A stretch of 64,000 bases of DNA from Panax quinquefolius (lineage: Eukaryota; Streptophyta; Magnoliopsida; Apiales; Araliaceae), in contig CM035160.1 in the NCBI GenBank assembly GCA_020205615.1, forward strand, positions 146,921,991 to 146,985,990, written 5' to 3'. Below the pieces are notes generated by a model. That model was not told the origin of the DNA. It was given only the letters and a program-made list of their open reading frames with translations, and did not search any database. The first letter of the stretch is position 1; the number at the start of each line of letters is the position of its first letter. The translations under genes and the position numbers were made by a program. Shown one piece after another: positions 59,679 through 64,000 of this stretch.

Positions 59679-62299
59679 TGTAAGACCCCAAATTATTAAT
59701 AAATAAAATTTATTTTTCTCTATTTATTATTTTGAAATAGTAAGGGTTGATTTGATTAATGTGGATAGTTATGGGTAAAATACGCAAATATTTCAAAATA
59801 AGCAAGTGGTTATAAAATATTCATTGTTGTTTGGGAATATTCGTTTGGTCGTGGAATATTAAATGCTGTCGTGAATATTAAATGCACTGACAAGTAGCAA
59901 CCATGTGTGGACCCCATAACTGAAGCAATTGGATGAAGAAAAAAGCGACAATATAAGTTGTTTAAAAATAACAAACAGTAGTTATTACTGATTAATCTTG
60001 TTAAAATACTAATATTGGTTAAAACACGAAGAAGCACTGCAGATTGCACCAATTATTGATTCTTACGTAAGAAGGCAATACTCAATAATGGTTACGATAA
60101 TTCTTGCTTCGATATTTTATTGATTTAATAATTGTCATGCGTTGATATTTTATATTCATTGTTGTTTGATAATTGTCATTACACGTTATTTTCATTATCG
60201 ATGCAATAATTCATATTATCCTAAATAATATTATTAGATAACATTATTGGCAATGTCTAGAAAGTTCCATCTAAGGAGAGGTTTGGTCACCTAATTGCAT
60301 GCGCCCAGATAAGAGAAATTCTTATTGAAAGCCCCTCTTTCCTGTGAATGCACCGTTGTCAATATTGTGATTCTGTAATATTATTTGTGAATAATTAATT
60401 ATTGATTCATATGATGAGGAAAATATTGATTTTATGTGGATATAGATGGAGAAAAATTTTAATGTGACAATTGTTGAAAATTGAAATTTTATCTTTTTCC
60501 GATAAGATAATTCATTTAAATGTGTTATTATATTTTAATAATATAATAATGGTGATATTTTACAACGAATGTGGGATATATGAGTATCTGAGGAGGAAGA
60601 GTATTTTTGTTGCAATAAATGTTTAAAACATGTTAAACATGTCGGTGGGACCCCATTTATTGATTGAAATTTGATTATAGCACTGTAAAAATCGCTTGGT
60701 TTGTGGATTTGATCAATTTACATTTGGAATTGGAAAACCTTTCTTCCGCAAAGTTGTAGAGAATTGAATTTCCTATAAAAAAATTTATGAGATTCAATTT
60801 TCTGATAAAAGGGCTATTTATTATGAATTATTGAAGTTCAAGCTCAAAATAATTAATTTTTGGAAGTTTAAAATATTTTTAATTACAAAAACGTTTTTTA
60901 AAAGTTTTGTGAGGTGGGCTACTTGTGTTGAATGCTTTGAATTCAGTTGATAAAAAAGTTAATGCGTAAGAATTTAATAAATATATATTAATATTTTATT
61001 AAATTTTACGCTTTAGTGTTCTAAGCAATTTCCTATAAATAGGTGCTTAGGTTAGAATTGAAAATCACACCGGCTGAAACTCAAGTTTTCTCTCTATATT
61101 ATCGAGCATATTCTTGTGAGTATTTTGAGTATACTTTGAGTATTGCTATACGGTTGCAAGTTCAAGTCATAACCTATATCCGGTGTTTCAACTAGAAGTA
61201 CTGTCTTTCGAGGTAAGGGATATTATTTTTTCGTAATGATATTATTTCTTCAATATCATTATGTTGAAATATTGATCTGAAGTTTTTATCAAATTTGGAA
61301 CTTTTGGTGTCGGAGTTACTATTCACGATACTCAAGACTATTCACGTATCTGACACTATTTACTGAATACTAAGACTATTCATCGAAAAATGAAAAATTT
61401 TCTTTTCGTCCAAAATATCTATTCTGGATACTAGCTTTGATTGTATCCATGTTTTGATCATTCTTGAATTTTACACCACTGTGATTATTTTTGAGGTATT
61501 TTTGGACGTGGATAAAACAAAGTACGAATCCTTAATCCTTAATCCTCGTCATTTTGTTTCAATTGGATTCGCTTTTTTAAAAAATATTTTCATCATCTTG
61601 ATCTTAAATGATGATATTATGGAATATCTTTGGCCTGTAGTGCAAAGATGAATGATTTCTGAAGAATATCTTTGGCCGTAGTGCAAAGATGAACAGGTGT
61701 TTAGATGAACATGACCAACTAATGAATATCTTTGGCACAGAGTAAAGATGAATATTTGATTCCGGATATATATTGATTGATGTTACAGGGATAAAAGATG
61801 AGCGATGAACTTTTAAATTCATACATAGAAGATAGTAGTTTGCATTCTCTACTTAACTCTTCTAATGAATTATTATTTCATTGCGAATATTGATTTAAAA
61901 TTTGTTGTCTATTGTATTCTATTAGATTTTTCCTGTTGAAGACTAACGATAATTTGTTGTATATTATCTTAGCCATAATATTCTTTACTTGGCTAGTTGA
62001 GCTCACCCTTTTCATTTTTGTTTCCATTTTTCTTCTCGGGAGGCGAGAATATAATGATACGAGTCCTGGGTATGGAATGAAAGTTCTAGAGAGAGTTGTT
62101 TAGTAGTCCTCACCATTTTGGTAAAATAATGTATCAATAAATATGATGAGGATTTATTTGAGTATAGATATTGTCTAGAAGATAATATTTGTATTCAAAC
62201 TCACAGTTTTACTGTTGTAATAATAAAGTTGTAGTTGTTTCTGTACCATGTATTGACAACTCAGAATGGGTGATGTATACCTATTTTGGGGGCATCACA
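59679..62299 (+). mobile_element. Solo LTR of the Element 1/2 family (2.6 kb) in a CACTA exon
   Basis: TGTAAGACCCCAAATTATTAATA...GGGGGCATCACA, the plus-strand version of the LTRs at 6895-9489 and 22768-25395. There is no primer-binding site, polypurine tract or interior, so it is a solo LTR left by recombination. The flanks TTCAC (59674-59678) and TTCGG (62300-62304) share three of five bases. The exon text on both sides is continuous in sense. It has the short CTTTGGCC.GTAGTGCAAAGATGA repeat block at 61615-61800 and TATAAATA at 61034-61041. Confidence 0.88.
61034..61041 (+). promoter_or_regulatory. Probable TATA box of the solo LTR
   Basis: TATAAATAGG, the conserved promoter position of this LTR family, here pointing towards the remaining CACTA exons. 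Confidence 0.6.
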
Positions 62300-62479
62300 T
62301 TCGGCATCAGCAGTTGCCTTCCAGTTCTCGTCTTCACCAGATTGCTCAGGATATTATAGCAGGGGCCTCTGCAGAGAGTACGGGATTACCTCGGGAGTAG
62401 TTCGACGCTTGGAGCGCCGAGATGCTCCGGATGGTGATTACCCTCTTGGAGGAGGCTTTTCATCCGCCCCCACCTATTC
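62300..62479 (+). pseudogene. CACTA exon interrupted by the solo LTR, right part
   Basis: One frame reads RHQQLPSSSRLHQIAQDIIA, GASAESTGLPRE, then a stop (TAG, where a glutamate or glutamine codon would fit), FDAWSAEMLRMVITLLEEAF and HPPPPIQ. A donor GTATTC follows at 62480. The amphipathic MLRMVITLLEEAF pattern is like the C-terminal coiled segment of En/Spm ORF products. An alternative frame is open from 62286 but lacks that pattern. Confidence 0.62.
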
Positions 62480-62579
62480 AGGTATTCTTATTGTTTATGT
62501 TTTTCAATTAAAGCTAGTTTGTTAATTCTCACATATATATATACGGACTAATGATTTATATTTTTGATTCTATCATCAG

Positions 62580-62706
62580 GTAGGTGGCGCGATGGCGGCA
62601 GTGGCGATGATTTGGCGATGATGAGCGAGCACGAGGTGATTTCCATACACTGAGGCGTACGTCGTTCACTCACTTGGATGATGATGATACTCATTCTCAC
62701 ATATAG
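62580..62706 (+). pseudogene. Last CACTA exon, C-terminus
   Basis: After the CATCAG acceptor the sequence ends in one frame with TLRRTSFTHLDDDDTHSHI and a TAG stop at about 62704. The acidic DDDD tail is near the end. The earlier part (GGTGGCGCGATGG...) is frame-disrupted. Confidence 0.5.
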
Positions 62707-63034
62707 TTCATTTGTATATATTCATGATATTGTAGAACTTTTGTATATATTGTATTGTCTAATTGCGTTTGTATAACTATTGCAAACTATATTGTTTAAC
62801 ATTTATGGAACATTAGCTTATATTTATAATTGGTTAGCTTATAATACGTTTTGGTGGATATTTGAATGTGAATAATAATGAGTTGAAGATTACGTTTTAG
62901 TGCTACGTTGCATATTTGAATGTGAGATACAGGTTTATAATACTGTGTATTGGGTTGTGACAAGTTACATGTACATTAATGGGTTTAAACACCTGGAAAC
63001 TGAACTTTTAAAATCTGTATTTTAAAAAAAAAAG
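62707..63034 (+). other. CACTA 3' untranslated / spacer region
   Basis: AT-rich sequence with several TTTGTATATATTG motifs that could serve as polyadenylation-type signals. No coding content seen. Confidence 0.45.
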
Positions 63035-63550
63035 TAGTTAATTCCGACGGAATAAGGTAGTTGCGACGGAAATTCCCTCGGAGATAACAAAAAACAATTT
63101 TTAGTAATTGTCAAAATATTCTGATTTCAGTCGTAAATACTCTATCTGCGACGGAACGCATCCGTCATAAATATCCTATGTCCGACGAAAAATTCCGTCG
63201 ACCTTTAATAAGCATTCATTTTTTATAAAAATTGGGTTATTTTAATTTTCAGTCGGTAATAAGCTAATTCCGAGAGAATAAGTCCGTCGGAAATAGGACC
63301 TCTTTATCCGATGGAAAGTTTCGTCCTACATATTCTATCAAAAATACGTGATGTCCAACGAAAATTCGTCGGGAATAATTTCGTCGAAGATAAGTTATAT
63401 TCGACAGAATTATCGACGGACCTTATTTTCGACGAGAGTATTTACGACCGAATTTCTGACGGATATTTCGTCGGAAATAGTCTATGTTCGACGGATTAGG
63501 ATTAGGTTCGACGGAATATTCCGTCGGAATAAAGCTTTTTTCTTGTAGTG
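63035..63550. repeat. CACTA right subterminal repeats and terminus
   Basis: Dense TTCCGACGGAAT, TTCGACGGA, CCGTCGGAA and GTCGGAAATA motifs in both orientations run up to TTCTTGTAGTG at 63540-63550. This mirrors the left subterminal zone. Confidence 0.9.
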
Positions 63551-63552
63551 AT

Positions 63553-63912
63553 CAGGGACAGAGCCAGAATTTGTTCTTCAGAGGGGTCAAAAAAAAATTT
63601 AACAGCATAAAATATATTTATCATTAAAAAATAAAATTTTACTATTACAAAACATATTTTTACTAAAACAAAAATAATATAGTAATAGAATTTGCTTTGA
63701 CAAAGATAATAAAGCATAGCAAAAAAAGTCTTTTAAAACATATCAAAGCTTCGTCAGAACTTGAGGAGGCCGTAGGCTTACAAAATTTTTAAACCAAACC
63801 AAATGTATAAGTGAGTTTTATAAAATTTTCAAACTTTAGGGGTGAGTCTTATAAAAATTTCAAACCTTGGGGGGGCGTGGCCCCCTCCAATATACATGTG
63901 GCTCCGTCCATG
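63553..63912. mobile_element. hAT-type MITE, about 360 bp, hosting the CACTA element at its left tip
   Basis: Left end CAGGGACAGAGCCAG and right end complement CATGGACGGAGCCAC form imperfect inverted repeats. They resemble the CAGGGGCGGAGCCA ends of widespread plant hAT MITEs. The interior carries GGGGGGCGTGGCCCCCTCC near the right end. The 8-bp flanks are CGAATAAC (63913-63920) on the right and CAAATAAT on the left. The left flank now lies at 37149-37156, because the CACTA element inserted with its ATC duplication right at the first base of this MITE. Confidence 0.8.
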
Positions 63913-63920
63913 CGAATAAC

Positions 63921-64000
63921 TCCTATAAGGACGCATGTACTCTAGTATATAATGACTTGAATCAATTCGATCTTTTCATTATCAATTGTTTTTGAGTAGA
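63921..64000. other. Intergenic tail, nothing recognised
   Basis: 80 bp beyond the hAT-type MITE with no supported feature. Confidence 0.4.

Larger units (their letters stand above)
37158..63550 (+). mobile_element. CACTA (En/Spm) DNA transposon, 26.4 kb, with three nested LTR insertions
   Basis: Left end CACTACAAGAAA and right end TTCTTGTAGTG are the diagnostic CACTA inverted termini. The 3-bp duplication ATC is at 37155-37157 and 63551-63553. Both ends carry clusters of TCGACGGA / TCCGTCGA motifs. The element holds a decayed TNP2-like transposase and further exons on the plus strand (57838-62706). Removing the two non-autonomous LTR elements and the solo LTR leaves about 6.4 kb. It cannot mobilise itself: the transposase has several stops and a deletion. 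Confidence 0.95.

Overview
This window is nuclear DNA from a flowering plant. It is AT-rich and almost entirely transposable elements: long-LTR Ty3/gypsy retrotransposons of the Tekay/Del type, a CACTA (En/Spm) DNA transposon, a hAT-type MITE, a Mutator/foldback-type inverted-repeat element, and Stowaway and PIF/Harbinger MITEs. The species cannot be fixed from sequence alone. I see no intact cellular gene, no tRNA or rRNA gene and no CRISPR array. Every open reading frame of note is a fragment of transposon protein or an accident of simple or tandem repeats.

Region 1 (1-3,391) is a thin intergenic strip with two MITEs (399-656, TA duplication; 754-1078, TTA duplication) and a C-rich/AT/GA microsatellite block near 2.83-2.99 kb.

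Region 2 (3,392-33,959) is a four-level nest. The outermost piece is a solo LTR (3392-3604 plus 30729-33959; target duplication GCCCC on both sides). Inside it sits Element 1 (3605-30728, minus strand; about ACTAT). Inside Element 1 sits Element 2 (6895-25395, minus strand; TCATC). Inside the gag gene of Element 2 sits a plus-strand non-autonomous large-LTR element (13551-22032; about CGCC). Element 2 carries a recognisable gag, CCHC knuckles, protease, reverse transcriptase with an FIDD box, RNase H, integrase and chromo-like tail, all broken by frameshifts. The non-autonomous elements have 2.4 kb LTRs and a roughly 3.6-4 kb interior containing a protease relic and a 57-bp tandem array.

Region 3 (33,960-37,157) holds microsatellites, a 1.6 kb long-inverted-repeat element rich in TAA/TTA (34080-35683, 10-bp duplication) and otherwise empty AT-rich DNA.

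Region 4 (37,158-63,550) is a single 26.4 kb CACTA element. It has CACTACAAGAAA termini, subterminal TCGACGGA-type repeats and an ATC duplication, and it inserted at the very end of a hAT-type MITE. It carries a decayed TNP2-like transposase and later exons. It was itself invaded by two 8.6-8.8 kb non-autonomous LTR elements in opposite orientation (37974-46767 plus; 48021-56641 minus) and by a solo LTR (59679-62299 plus).

The most striking observation concerns these two opposed elements. Their flanking target duplications are swapped: GATAA / ATTAT around the first and TTATC / ATAAT around the second. That is what is expected if the two elements recombined as inverted repeats and flipped the 1.25 kb between them. 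A motif present in that spacer and again beyond the second element lies in opposite orientations, which independently supports the inversion.

A second theme is that copies of the same LTR disagree mainly at CG and CAG/CTG sites, including in the primer-binding site. Either cytosine-methylation-linked mutation or systematic base-calling error at methylated cytosines could cause this, so frameshifts in these elements should be read with caution.
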